Under the pieces are notes generated by a model. It saw only the letters and a program-made list of their open reading frames with translations. It made no database searches and was not told the DNA's origin. DNA of 16,823 bases. It comes from an uncultured Schwartzia sp. (GTDB lineage Bacteria; Bacillota; Negativicutes; Selenomonadales; Selenomonadaceae). Position 1 is the first letter of the stretch, and each line of letters starts with the position of its first letter. Below, in pieces: positions 7,695 through 14,765 of this stretch. The DNA is taken from NCBI GenBank assembly GCA_905372875.1, contig CAJPQU010000024.1:1-16823 (forward strand). The letters are read 5' to 3'. A program made the translations under genes and the position numbers.

Positions 7695-7752
7695 ATTGGG
7701 CAAGGATGTGAAACGAGGGCTGGGACAGGCCGGACGGACAGAAAGCAGAGGC

Positions 7753-7782
7753 TTGCTTTTTGGCGCCAATGAGGTATATAAT
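7753..7782 (+). promoter_or_regulatory. Promoter of the alanine-rich hypothetical gene
   Basis: TTGCTT (7753-7758), 18-bp spacer, TATAAT (7777-7782). It would make a leader of about 170 nt before the GTG at 7958. The -35 box also lies in a small AAAGCA/TGCTTT hairpin (7742-7759). Confidence 0.6.
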
Positions 7783-7826
7783 TAGTAAAGAAACTTTTCG
7801 TCTGTTGTCCAAGGAGGGAAACAGCG

Positions 7827-7859
7827 GTGAAAGAGCGATCAGGGATGGAAGTCTTATAG
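7827..7859 (+). CDS. Possible 10-codon leader ORF
   Basis: GTG start preceded at 9 nt by a strong AAGGAGGG (7811-7818), encoding MKERSGMEVL then TAG. It lies in the leader of the 7958-9004 gene and is out of frame with it. Whether it is translated is unknown; the strong ribosome binding site is the only evidence. No run of one amino acid suggests a classical attenuation peptide. Confidence 0.3.
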   Translation: MKERSGMEVL

Positions 7860-7881
7860 CGGTTTACCTTGAGGAGGGACA

Positions 7882-7905
7882 TTGTCCGTCCTCCATTTGT
7901 CGTAG
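7882..7905 (+). CDS. Possible 7-codon leader ORF in a hairpin
   Basis: TTG start with GGAGGG (7873-7878) just upstream, encoding MSVLHLS then TAG. The GGAGG of this site can pair with CCTCC at 7889-7893, so the site may be hidden in a hairpin. This is speculative: TTG is a weak start and the ORF is very short. Confidence 0.15.
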   Translation: MSVLHLS

Positions 7906-7957
7906 GGAAAAGGAATTTTAAGGTCGAAGAGCCGAAGCTTACAGGGAGGTATGGGAA

Positions 7958-9004
7958 GTGTTTGAAGGAATCGGAAGGCTCCATGATTATCTGCGGCGGA
8001 GCAATTTGCAGAAGATGGCCAGCCACAAAATCGCGACGGGAGAGTCCGTCGATTTGAACCGGACGCAGGGGAAAAGTTCTTTTGTCACGCCGGCGACGGT
8101 TTCGACGGCGGGAACAACGAAGAAGTCCGCGGCGGATAAGATGCGGATGGCGGCGATCCGGCAGAAGATGAAAAACGGTGATAAGCTGTCAGGCGAGGAT
8201 ATGCGGTACCTGAAGGAAAACGATACGGCGCTCTATCGAAAAGCCCGGGTCATTGAGTCGGCACGGGAAGAATTGGAGCGCGACCTGAAGCAGGCCCGGA
8301 CGAAAGGGGAGGCCCGCCTGGCGATGGTGCGGGCGGCCATGAAGGTGTCCTCAGAAGCGGCGATGGCCGACGCGGGGGTCGACGGCGCAGCCGGAGCCGG
8401 TACGGGAGGTGCCGCCGCATCGGGGGGAGCCGAGGGGGCTGCGGCGCCGAGCGCCGGCGCGAACGCGGCAACGCCGGGAGCCGGGGAGGCTTCCCCGACG
8501 AACGCGGGGGAAGCGGCAACGAAAGAGGCGGCGCCGTCCGCTTTGGCTGCCGAAAGACACAGCGGCCTAGCGGAAGGCACGCATACAGCCGTGGCTAAAG
8601 AGACGGCGGAGGCGGCGGAAAAAGAGGTGCAGGAAGCCATTGCCGCGGCCATGAAGGCGGCCACGGAAGTGGCGGATGCCATGGCCCGGACAGAAGTGGA
8701 GAATAAGGACGCCAAGAGTACGCTGGACCGCCTGATGGACGGCGAGGCTGCCGACGAAGCCGATGCCGCCATGCCGCCCACGGCACTGCTCATCATTCGG
8801 GCGCTGCAAAAAACGTGGATGGCATACATCAATTCCGACGCCTATAAGGATCTTTCCAATGATGAGAGGGACGAGGCGCGGGAAAAAGTGAGCGGCGGCC
8901 ATGTTTCCAAGGCCGTTCAGCGGAAACGGCATCTGGCGGCGGCGTTTTCCTATCATCAGGCGGCGCAGAGCGCGCTGCAGATGGCGGAAAAGCCGGATGC
9001 CTGA
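7958..9004 (+). CDS. Hypothetical protein with alanine/glycine-rich linker
   Basis: A 348-residue protein with GTG start and AGGGAGGT (7943-7950) upstream. There is no signal peptide or membrane segment. Three parts are visible: a basic, helical N-terminal part (about 1-130) with KMKNGDKLSGEDMRYLKEND and a likely coiled coil (ESAREELERDLKQARTK); a low-complexity Ala/Gly/Glu segment (about 131-250); and a helical C-terminal part (about 275-345) including KTWMAYINSDAYKDLS. I recall similar LSGE-x-x-YLK-containing proteins of unknown function in Negativicutes, but could not verify this. Composition of the middle is unusual yet all in frame. It is monocistronic between its own promoter and terminator. 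Confidence 0.75.
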   Translation: MFEGIGRLHDYLRRSNLQKMASHKIATGESVDLNRTQGKSSFVTPATVSTAGTTKKSAADKMRMAAIRQKMKNGDKLSGEDMRYLKENDTALYRKARVIESAREELERDLKQARTKGEARLAMVRAAMKVSSEAAMADAGVDGAAGAGTGGAAASGGAEGAAAPSAGANAATPGAGEASPTNAGEAATKEAAPSALAAERHSGLAEGTHTAVAKETAEAAEKEVQEAIAAAMKAATEVADAMARTEVENKDAKSTLDRLMDGEAADEADAAMPPTALLIIRALQKTWMAYINSDAYKDLSNDERDEAREKVSGGHVSKAVQRKRHLAAAFSYHQAAQSALQMAEKPDA

Positions 9005-9015
9005 GAAAGACAGAC

Positions 9016-9050
9016 AAAACCACTGCCGACTTTGACGGCAGTGGTTTTTT
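9016..9050 (+). terminator. Rho-independent terminator after the alanine-rich protein gene
   Basis: Perfect 13-bp stem (AAAACCACTGCCG with CGGCAGTGGTTTT, 9016-9028 and 9036-9048), 7-nt loop, six Ts. The symmetry of the A- and T-tracts would let it work in both directions. Confidence 0.92.
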
Positions 9051-9083
9051 GTCGGGAAGGCGTCAGCGGGGAAAGAAAATTTT

Positions 9084-9092
9084 TGCTATAAT
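9084..9092 (+). promoter_or_regulatory. Extended -10 promoter upstream of sbcD
   Basis: TGCTATAAT, an extended -10 element, is the only promoter-like sequence seen between the upstream terminator and sbcD. Its last base is shared with the TAAA target duplication of the adjacent element, so transcription would start inside the inserted element. Confidence 0.5.
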
Positions 9093-9095
9093 AAA

Positions 9096-9254
9096 GGAAG
9101 CACTGATAAATTCAGCCCTTCATCTTGGCGTATCTTTTTTGCCCTGCCATCGTCAACGAATCCTCCGCATAGCGCTTGCTATGCGTCCGGTTCGTTTCCT
9201 CGGCAAGACAAAAATCTGCACCAATCGGATGGACTTCATTTTATCAGTGCTTCC
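9096..9254. mobile_element. Fold-back MITE-like element (159 bp)
   Basis: Perfect 15-bp terminal inverted repeats, GGAAGCACTGATAAA at 9096-9110 and its complement at 9240-9254, flanked by TAAA on both sides (9092-9095, 9255-9258), a likely 4-bp target duplication. The whole element is an imperfect palindrome centred near 9175, where CGCATAGC (9166-9173) pairs with GCTATGCG (9178-9185) around a 4-nt loop. No coding capacity is visible, so movement would depend on a transposase elsewhere. It lies between the extended -10 promoter and sbcD, so the mRNA leader would contain a very long hairpin. Confidence 0.78.
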
Positions 9255-9288
9255 TAAAAAGAGATTGGGAGCGAGCGGAGGAATCGGG

Positions 9289-10440
9289 ATGAAGTTGCTG
9301 CATGTGGCGGATCTGCACTTGGGGAAGGTGGTACACGGCTATTCCCTGATCGAGGAGCAGCGCCATATTTTGGCGCAAATTGTGACAACGGTCAAGGAGC
9401 GGCATATCGACGCGGTGCTCGTCGCCGGGGATGTGTACGACCGCTCTGTGGCCAGCGAAGACGCTGTCGCCCTCTTGGACGATTTTTTAGTGCAGATGGC
9501 GGCGCTTTCGACGACGGTATTCATCATCAGCGGCAATCATGATTCCGGGGATCGGCTCAATTTCGGACGGCGCTTCTTTTGCCAGCAAAACATCCACATT
9601 GCGGGTACCTATGCGCCGGCGCTGGGTAAGGTGACTTTGACGGATGCGGTGGGGCCGGTGCATTTTTATCTCCTGCCCTACGTGACGAAAGCGGCGATGC
9701 GTCACGCTTGGCCGGAGGAAACGATGGATTCTTATGATGCGGCGATAGGGGCGGCCATCGATCATGCCAGGGTGGACTTTACGGCGCGCAACGTCATCGT
9801 GGCGCATCAGTTTGTGGCCCACGGAGCAACGCGGCCGCAGGTGGGCGGCTCGGAGGTGATGGCGGCCAGTGTGGGCACGATTGAGGCCATCGGGAGCGAG
9901 GTTTTTGACGGCTTCGATTATGTGGCGCTGGGCCATGTCCATCGCCCGCAGTGGATCGGACGGGAGACAGTGCGCTATGCCGGATCACCGCTGAAATATT
10001 CCCTGCGGGAGGCCGACGACGAAAAATCCATGGTGCTGGTAACTTTGGGAGAGAAGGGGGCGCCGGTTGTCACGGAGCGAATTCCTTTTCATCCCCGGCG
10101 CGATCTTCGTCATGTCACGGGGACGCTGGGGGATCTTCGACAGCAGGCCAAAGGGGAAGGCGATGCGGCGGAGGATTATCTGTATGTGACGTTGACGGAC
10201 GAAACGCCCCTTCTTGACGCCATGGAATTGGTGAAACAGTTCTATCCCAACGCCATGAAGGTGGAGTTTGCGCACCGACAGCTTCGCGAACTGGGAGACG
10301 CGGCGGGTTCGGCGGTGGAGGAGAAAAGTTTTCACGACTGGGTGACGGCGTTTTACGCCCAGGAGGGCGGCAGCCCCCCAAATGAGGAAGAATGGGCAGT
10401 GCTTTTAGCGGCGGCCCGGGAAGCGGGGGTGACGGAATGA
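9289..10440 (+). CDS. sbcD: Exonuclease SbcCD, nuclease subunit SbcD
   Basis: A 383-residue Mre11-family nuclease that, with SbcC, cleaves hairpins and processes double-strand breaks and protein-blocked DNA ends. The phosphoesterase motifs are intact: HVADLHLGK (Asp8, His10), VAGDVYDR (Asp48), SGNHDSGDRL (Asn83, His84), VAHQF (His173) and ALGHVH (His216, His218), which bind two Mn ions. The start is ATG 9289 with GGAGG (9277-9281) 7 nt upstream; the frame runs open further back through the MITE and that extension is not coding. The last codons overlap the sbcC start (ATGA), so the two are translationally coupled. Confidence 0.96.
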   Translation: MKLLHVADLHLGKVVHGYSLIEEQRHILAQIVTTVKERHIDAVLVAGDVYDRSVASEDAVALLDDFLVQMAALSTTVFIISGNHDSGDRLNFGRRFFCQQNIHIAGTYAPALGKVTLTDAVGPVHFYLLPYVTKAAMRHAWPEETMDSYDAAIGAAIDHARVDFTARNVIVAHQFVAHGATRPQVGGSEVMAASVGTIEAIGSEVFDGFDYVALGHVHRPQWIGRETVRYAGSPLKYSLREADDEKSMVLVTLGEKGAPVVTERIPFHPRRDLRHVTGTLGDLRQQAKGEGDAAEDYLYVTLTDETPLLDAMELVKQFYPNAMKVEFAHRQLRELGDAAGSAVEEKSFHDWVTAFYAQEGGSPPNEEEWAVLLAAAREAGVTE

Positions 10441-13400
10441 AGCCGCTGTCCCTTACCATGACGGCGTTTGGCACTTATAAGGACACTACGGTCATTGATT
10501 TCGCTGCCTTGGGGGGCGAGGGGATTTTTCTCATCACCGGTTCCACCGGCGCGGGGAAGACCACCATCTTTGACGCGATCTGCTACGCGCTGTTTGGGCA
10601 GACCAGCAGTCTTCGCCGGGGGGCGAAAATGTTGGCCAGTGATTTTGCCGCTGTGGGGACGGGCCCGGAAGTGGAGTTGGTTTTTCGTCACCGGGGGCAG
10701 CTGTATACCATTCATCGCTGGCAGCCCTGCGTTCACCATCGGGACGGTACGGTGGAGATGAAGAATCCGAAGGCCACGCTGCTTTTCCCCGACGGACGGC
10801 TGCTGGATAAATTATCAGCGGTCAACCGGGCGGTGGAGGAAGATATCCTGCACCTCACTTACGCGCAGTTCAAGCAGGTGGTCATGATCGCTCAGGGGGA
10901 GTTTCGCGAATTATTGGAAGCGGATACGGAGCAGCGGTCGGTGATCTTGCAGAAGATCTTTCAAACCGAGAATTATCGGCGGCTGGCCGATCTTCTGAAA
11001 GAAGAGGCGGATCAAGCGAAGGAGGCGGCAAAGGAAAGCGCGCGGCGCATCGCCCAATCTTTTGGTGAAGCGAAAGCAGCGCCGGAGAGTGATTTGGCGG
11101 CGGATTTGGCGGCGCTGAAAGAAAAGTACGCAGGGGCAGGGCCGGTGGATTCTTTAGAAGAAATGCTGGCGATCCTCGCGCGGCTGGCGGTGGAAGACGA
11201 TACGAGCGAAGCAGCGGCAGCGGCGGAGATCACGGCGGCCGAGGCGGGGCTGCAGGAGCTGGCCGCCGCGGTCAGTCGAGCCCAAAGCGTGAACGAGCGG
11301 CTGAAAGAGCGGGATGCGCTTCGGAAAAAGGCGGCAGCGCTTTCGGCCGCTGCCGCCGGCATAGAGGAAAAACGTGCGGCCTTAACGGCGGAAATCAAGG
11401 CGGTACGCTTCGTGGGGCCGCGCTACGAAACTTGGCGGAAGGAAAAGGCGGCGTTTCAAGCGGCCAAAGAGAAACAACGGGATCAGGAAACGCATTTGGC
11501 TGCCGCGATCGCGGCGCAGGAAAAGGCGAGAGTCCGCGCAGAGGAGGCCGCGAAAGCGCGTCCAGCGGTGGAGCAAGCCGAAAAAGAAGCGGCGGCGATG
11601 AAAGAGCAGGAACCGCTGTACGGGGCCAGGGAACAATATCAGGCGGCGCTGGCCGAGGCGCAGCAACAGCTTCGCGCCTTGGGAGAAAGACAGCGCGCCT
11701 TAGCCGAGCAGCGGGAAGCGGCGCGGGCTAAGATCGCGGCGGGGGAAGCGCAGCTTTCGGGGTTGGCGGCTCTTCGTGAACAGCGGGCCATGCTGCGGGC
11801 CAAGGCGGAACGGTGGGAAGAAGATCATCGTATCGGACAGCGATTGACAGAGGAGGATATCCCCGCCTGCCGGGAGGCCATCGCTCTCTGGCAGGGGAAG
11901 AAGAACGCCTGCGCCGCTGCGCAGGCCGCTTTCGACACGGTGCGCGCCGCGCATGACGCCATGGAGCGACGTCTGGAAAACAGCCGCGCCGGGATGCTGG
12001 CGGAAAAACTCGTCGATGGTCAGCCGTGCCCCGTGTGCGGCGCCCTGCATCATCCTCGTCCCGCCGTTCTGACGTCGGACAGTCCCCGGGAAGCCGATTG
12101 GGAAAAGGGCAAGGAGAAATTGGAAGCGGCGCGGCGGGAAAAGGACGAGGCGGTACGCGCCGCGCAGGAGGCGCGGAGCATTTGCGAGACGCGGGCGGAC
12201 AAGTTGCGGCAGGATATCGGCACGTTTTTGGATAAGCGCCGCTCACAAGGCGCAGCACTGGTGACAGCCTATCGGGGAACGGCTAAAGAAGATGTCGCGC
12301 TGGAAGAAGTATTTACTCTCATGGGGGAGGCCCAAGAACAGCTGCAAGGGGAGCGGGCCGCCATCCGACGGGATGAGGCCCAGTGCGACACTGCGTTGGC
12401 GGCGCTGCAAAGAGAAGAGAAAGAGCTGCAGGCGGCGCGGGAACGCCAAAACAAGCTGGAAGGAGAAGAGCGACAGACGGCGGAAGACGTTTTGGCCGCC
12501 GGAAAAGCCGAAGCAGCGGCCAAAGCTTCACTGGAGGCGCTGCCGCCGCTCCCTTACGATTCTCTGGAAAAGGCCCGACGCGTTCGGGAAGAAAAAGAGC
12601 AGGCGGCCAAGGCGCAGCGCGAAGCGATAGAAAGCGCGGAGAAGGACGCGCGGACGGCGGAGAGTCTCCGAATCGAAGCGCAGGCAAAGCGAGATGAAGT
12701 GACGGCGCAGACGGCGGAACAGGAAAAAGCGGCGGCCCAGAGTGACGCGGATTTTCGCGCTGCTTTGCGGGAGCAAGGTTTTACTGAGGAAACCTTCGCG
12801 GCTCATTATACGGACGAAGCGGCTATCACCATGCGCACGCAGGAGATCGAGGCGCATGACCGCGCGGTCACGGAGACGAAGAGCCAGTTGGCGGTGTTGG
12901 AAAAACAGACGCGAGACGAAGTGCCGGCGGACGTGGCCGCGCTGACGGCACAGCTCACAGAAAAGCAGCAGGCGCTGGCCAAGGCGCGGCAGCTTCACAG
13001 TGCGGTATATAGCCGCCGGGAGCAAAACCGCGCCGCTGAAGAAAAGATCCGGCAGGCCGGGGAGGAAAATCAGGATCGGCGGCATCGGGCGGCAGTACTG
13101 CAAAACGTCTATGAGCGGATCAGCGGGAAAGCGGCCGGACGTCGGACGAGCCTCGAAGAATACGTGCAATCGGCGGGCTTTGCCCGCATTGTTGCGGCGG
13201 CGGATATCCGATTGGGCGACATGACCGGCGGTCGCTTTTCCCTTCTTCCCCATGAAGCGCAGGCGGAAGACGATAAGCGGAAAAAACACGGTCTCGCCTT
13301 GGATGTATTGGACCGCTATACCGGTCGGCGGCGTTCCGTGAAAACCCTGTCCGGCGGGGAGAGTTTTATGGCCTCTCTGGCGTTGGCGCTGGGCCTCTCG

Positions 13401-13643
13401 GATACTGTGACGGAGAACGCGGGCGGCGTCGCCATTGAGACCCTCTTCATTGACGAAGGCTTCGGCACCCTTGACCCCGAGGCCTTGGAAAGCGCCGTGG
13501 CCATGCTCCAGGGTCTCACGGCGCGGGGGAAACTCATCGGTCTCATCAGTCACCGGGAAGAACTGAAACAAGCTCTTCCCCGTCAGATCATCGTCGAAAA
13601 ATCGAGCCGCGGCAGTCGGGCGCGGGTGGAAACGGACGGGTAA
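10437..13643 (+). CDS. sbcC: Exonuclease SbcCD, ATPase subunit SbcC
   Basis: A 1068-residue SMC/Rad50-like ATPase, close to the usual family length. The N-terminal ATPase half has Walker A GSTGAGKTT (35-43). Long Ala/Glu/Lys-rich coiled coils (about 185-500 and 560-890) flank a zinc hook CPVC (531-534) through which dimers join. The C-terminal half has signature LSGGES (971-976), Walker B LFIDE with Asp1006 and Glu1007, and the H-loop histidine 1039. An in-frame ATG at 10392 lies within sbcD; ATG 10437, overlapping the sbcD stop and behind a G-rich GGGGGTGA, is the better start. All key residues are intact, so the complex should be active. Confidence 0.96.
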   Translation: MKPLSLTMTAFGTYKDTTVIDFAALGGEGIFLITGSTGAGKTTIFDAICYALFGQTSSLRRGAKMLASDFAAVGTGPEVELVFRHRGQLYTIHRWQPCVHHRDGTVEMKNPKATLLFPDGRLLDKLSAVNRAVEEDILHLTYAQFKQVVMIAQGEFRELLEADTEQRSVILQKIFQTENYRRLADLLKEEADQAKEAAKESARRIAQSFGEAKAAPESDLAADLAALKEKYAGAGPVDSLEEMLAILARLAVEDDTSEAAAAAEITAAEAGLQELAAAVSRAQSVNERLKERDALRKKAAALSAAAAGIEEKRAALTAEIKAVRFVGPRYETWRKEKAAFQAAKEKQRDQETHLAAAIAAQEKARVRAEEAAKARPAVEQAEKEAAAMKEQEPLYGAREQYQAALAEAQQQLRALGERQRALAEQREAARAKIAAGEAQLSGLAALREQRAMLRAKAERWEEDHRIGQRLTEEDIPACREAIALWQGKKNACAAAQAAFDTVRAAHDAMERRLENSRAGMLAEKLVDGQPCPVCGALHHPRPAVLTSDSPREADWEKGKEKLEAARREKDEAVRAAQEARSICETRADKLRQDIGTFLDKRRSQGAALVTAYRGTAKEDVALEEVFTLMGEAQEQLQGERAAIRRDEAQCDTALAALQREEKELQAARERQNKLEGEERQTAEDVLAAGKAEAAAKASLEALPPLPYDSLEKARRVREEKEQAAKAQREAIESAEKDARTAESLRIEAQAKRDEVTAQTAEQEKAAAQSDADFRAALREQGFTEETFAAHYTDEAAITMRTQEIEAHDRAVTETKSQLAVLEKQTRDEVPADVAALTAQLTEKQQALAKARQLHSAVYSRREQNRAAEEKIRQAGEENQDRRHRAAVLQNVYERISGKAAGRRTSLEEYVQSAGFARIVAAADIRLGDMTGGRFSLLPHEAQAEDDKRKKHGLALDVLDRYTGRRRSVKTLSGGESFMASLALALGLSDTVTENAGGVAIETLFIDEGFGTLDPEALESAVAMLQGLTARGKLIGLISHREELKQALPRQIIVEKSSRGSRARVETDG

Positions 13644-13644
13644 T

Positions 13645-13676
13645 ATCTCCGCTTTCAGATAGACGGCGAGATTTTT
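13645..13676 (+). terminator. Weak terminator-like hairpin after sbcC
   Basis: ATCTC (13645-13649) can pair with GAGAT (13668-13672), with a bulge and three more inner pairs, followed by TTTTT. The stem is short and interrupted, so termination here may be partial and the next gene might be read through from sbcCD. Confidence 0.3.
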
Positions 13677-13727
13677 GGCGTATACGATTTGCCGACAGGA
13701 ACGAGGGAGAAGCGAGGAGGAATTGCC

Positions 13728-14333
13728 ATGAAATGTGATTGCGCGGCATGTTCCGCCCATGCCTGTTATACGAAGGGCGTCAACTGCACCGGAGCAGATC
13801 AAGAGGCCATGAAAGCCGCTTACACGCCGGAGGAACAGCGGATCATGGAAGCGGCGGCATACGTTGAAGGCACGTTCTACAGCGACATCACGCGCCTGGA
13901 GGAAACAGCAGAATTTGCCCGGCGGATGGAATATACAAAATTGGGCATGGCGTTTTGCATCGGCCTCAACGCCGAAGCGGCCTGTATTGCCCGCTACTAT
14001 AAGAAAGCAGGATTTACCTTTTACAGCGTGTGCTGTAAAAACGGCAGCATTCCCAAAAAAGCCTTTGGACTTAAACAGGTTAAACCGGAACTCGATCACG
14101 AGGCCATGTGCAATCCCAAATCGCAGGCGCGGTTTTTGGCCGAGCAGGGGGTGGAACTCTTCCTCTCCTGCGGCCTCTGCGTAGGACACGACGCGCTCTT
14201 CAACATGAGCTGTCCCGGCCCCGTCACTACCTTAGTTGTGAAGGACCGCCTCTTGGGACACAATCCGCTGGCCGCCGTTTACTCCCGCTACTGGAAGCGC
14301 AAGTTAGGCATCATGGCGGAGGGGGAGGTCTGA
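13728..14333 (+). CDS. Cysteine-rich DUF1847-like metal-binding protein
   Basis: A 201-residue cytosolic protein starting at ATG 13728, 8 nt after GAGGAGG (13714-13720); the open frame upstream to 13689 lacks such a site. The N-terminus is a cysteine cluster (MKCDCAACSAHACYTKG...C20), and further cysteines occur in YSVCCKNG, EAMCNPKSQA, LSCGLCVGHD and NMSCPGP. The combination of an N-terminal CxCxxC-type cluster and the C-terminal SCGLCVGHDALF motif matches the DUF1847 family as I remember it. Members are common in anaerobes and presumed to bind a metal or Fe-S centre; no reaction is established. It lies 84 bp downstream of sbcC. Confidence 0.8.
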   Translation: MKCDCAACSAHACYTKGVNCTGADQEAMKAAYTPEEQRIMEAAAYVEGTFYSDITRLEETAEFARRMEYTKLGMAFCIGLNAEAACIARYYKKAGFTFYSVCCKNGSIPKKAFGLKQVKPELDHEAMCNPKSQARFLAEQGVELFLSCGLCVGHDALFNMSCPGPVTTLVVKDRLLGHNPLAAVYSRYWKRKLGIMAEGEV

Positions 14334-14348
14334 CACGATATTTTCTGC

Positions 14349-14377
14349 TTGCACTCCCTTGGGTTTTAGTGTATACT
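14349..14377 (+). promoter_or_regulatory. Promoter of tRNA-Ala
   Basis: TTGCAC (14349-14354), 17-bp spacer, TATACT (14372-14377). It is close to consensus and 34 bp upstream of the tRNA. Confidence 0.8.
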
Positions 14378-14410
14378 ACTCTTCGTCGGGTAAACGCAGA
14401 CCGACACTAC

Positions 14411-14486
14411 GGGGGCGTAGCTCAGCTGGGAGAGCGCCTGCATGGCATGCAGGAGGTCAGGGGTTCGATCCCCCTCGTCTCCACCA
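14411..14486 (+). tRNA. tRNA-Ala (anticodon GGC)
   Basis: A 76-nt cloverleaf with encoded CCA. Acceptor GGGGGCG / CGTCTCC pairs with two G-T wobbles. Anticodon stem CCTGC / GCAGG encloses loop ATGGCAT, giving GGC (14444-14446) and reading GCC and GCT. The D arm GCTCAGCTGGGAGAGC and T loop TTCGATC are canonical. Confidence 0.96.
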
Positions 14487-14494
14487 GGAAAATA

Positions 14495-14536
14495 AAATCC
14501 CGCAAACCTTATTCCATAGGGTCTGCGGGATTTTTT
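14495..14536 (+). terminator. Rho-independent terminator after tRNA-Ala
   Basis: Perfect 10-bp stem AAATCCCGCA (14495-14504) with TGCGGGATTT (14524-14533), then a T-run to 14536. Confidence 0.88.
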
Positions 14537-14765
14537 GTTGCGCTTATTTTCCTTTGGTACAAACGAATACAGAAGGTCAATGGTACAAATGCGGTACAAA
14601 CCGGGAAAATTACCGCCCGAAAATCAGCTCCAATTTGCTGGCGATTGAGGCGGCAACCCCTTGCTATAGCGTCATCCTTCCGCCAGGCGTGTGGCTTGCT
14701 CTAACGCATCCAAAGAAGCGGGAGACATTGGGGGGAAGGAAAACGCGGTCGAAGCGCCGATCTCA
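14537..14765. other. Non-coding stretch with GGTACAAA repeats between tRNA-Ala and the transporter
   Basis: No credible gene; frames crossing it are continuations of noise through the tRNA. GGTACAAA occurs three times at 14556-14563, 14582-14589 and 14593-14600. Short repeats beside a tRNA 3' end resemble the arm-type sites of tyrosine integrases, so this could be the scar of an integrated element, but no integrase fragment is recognisable. No clear terminator for the minus-strand transporter is seen. Confidence 0.35.

Noticed and set aside
8233..8832. A 199-codon minus-strand frame rich in Ala, Ser and Pro
   Set aside because: It is the mirror of the low-complexity alanine-rich linker of the plus-strand gene.
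9049..9288. N-terminal extension of SbcD through the MITE
   Set aside because: SbcD proteins begin at MKxLHxxDLH; the extension is translated transposon-like sequence without a ribosome binding site.
12528..14189. A 553-codon open frame on the minus strand opposite sbcC and the DUF1847-like gene
   Set aside because: It is antisense to two well-supported genes, has no convincing ribosome binding site or domain, and GC-rich codon bias readily creates long antisense frames.
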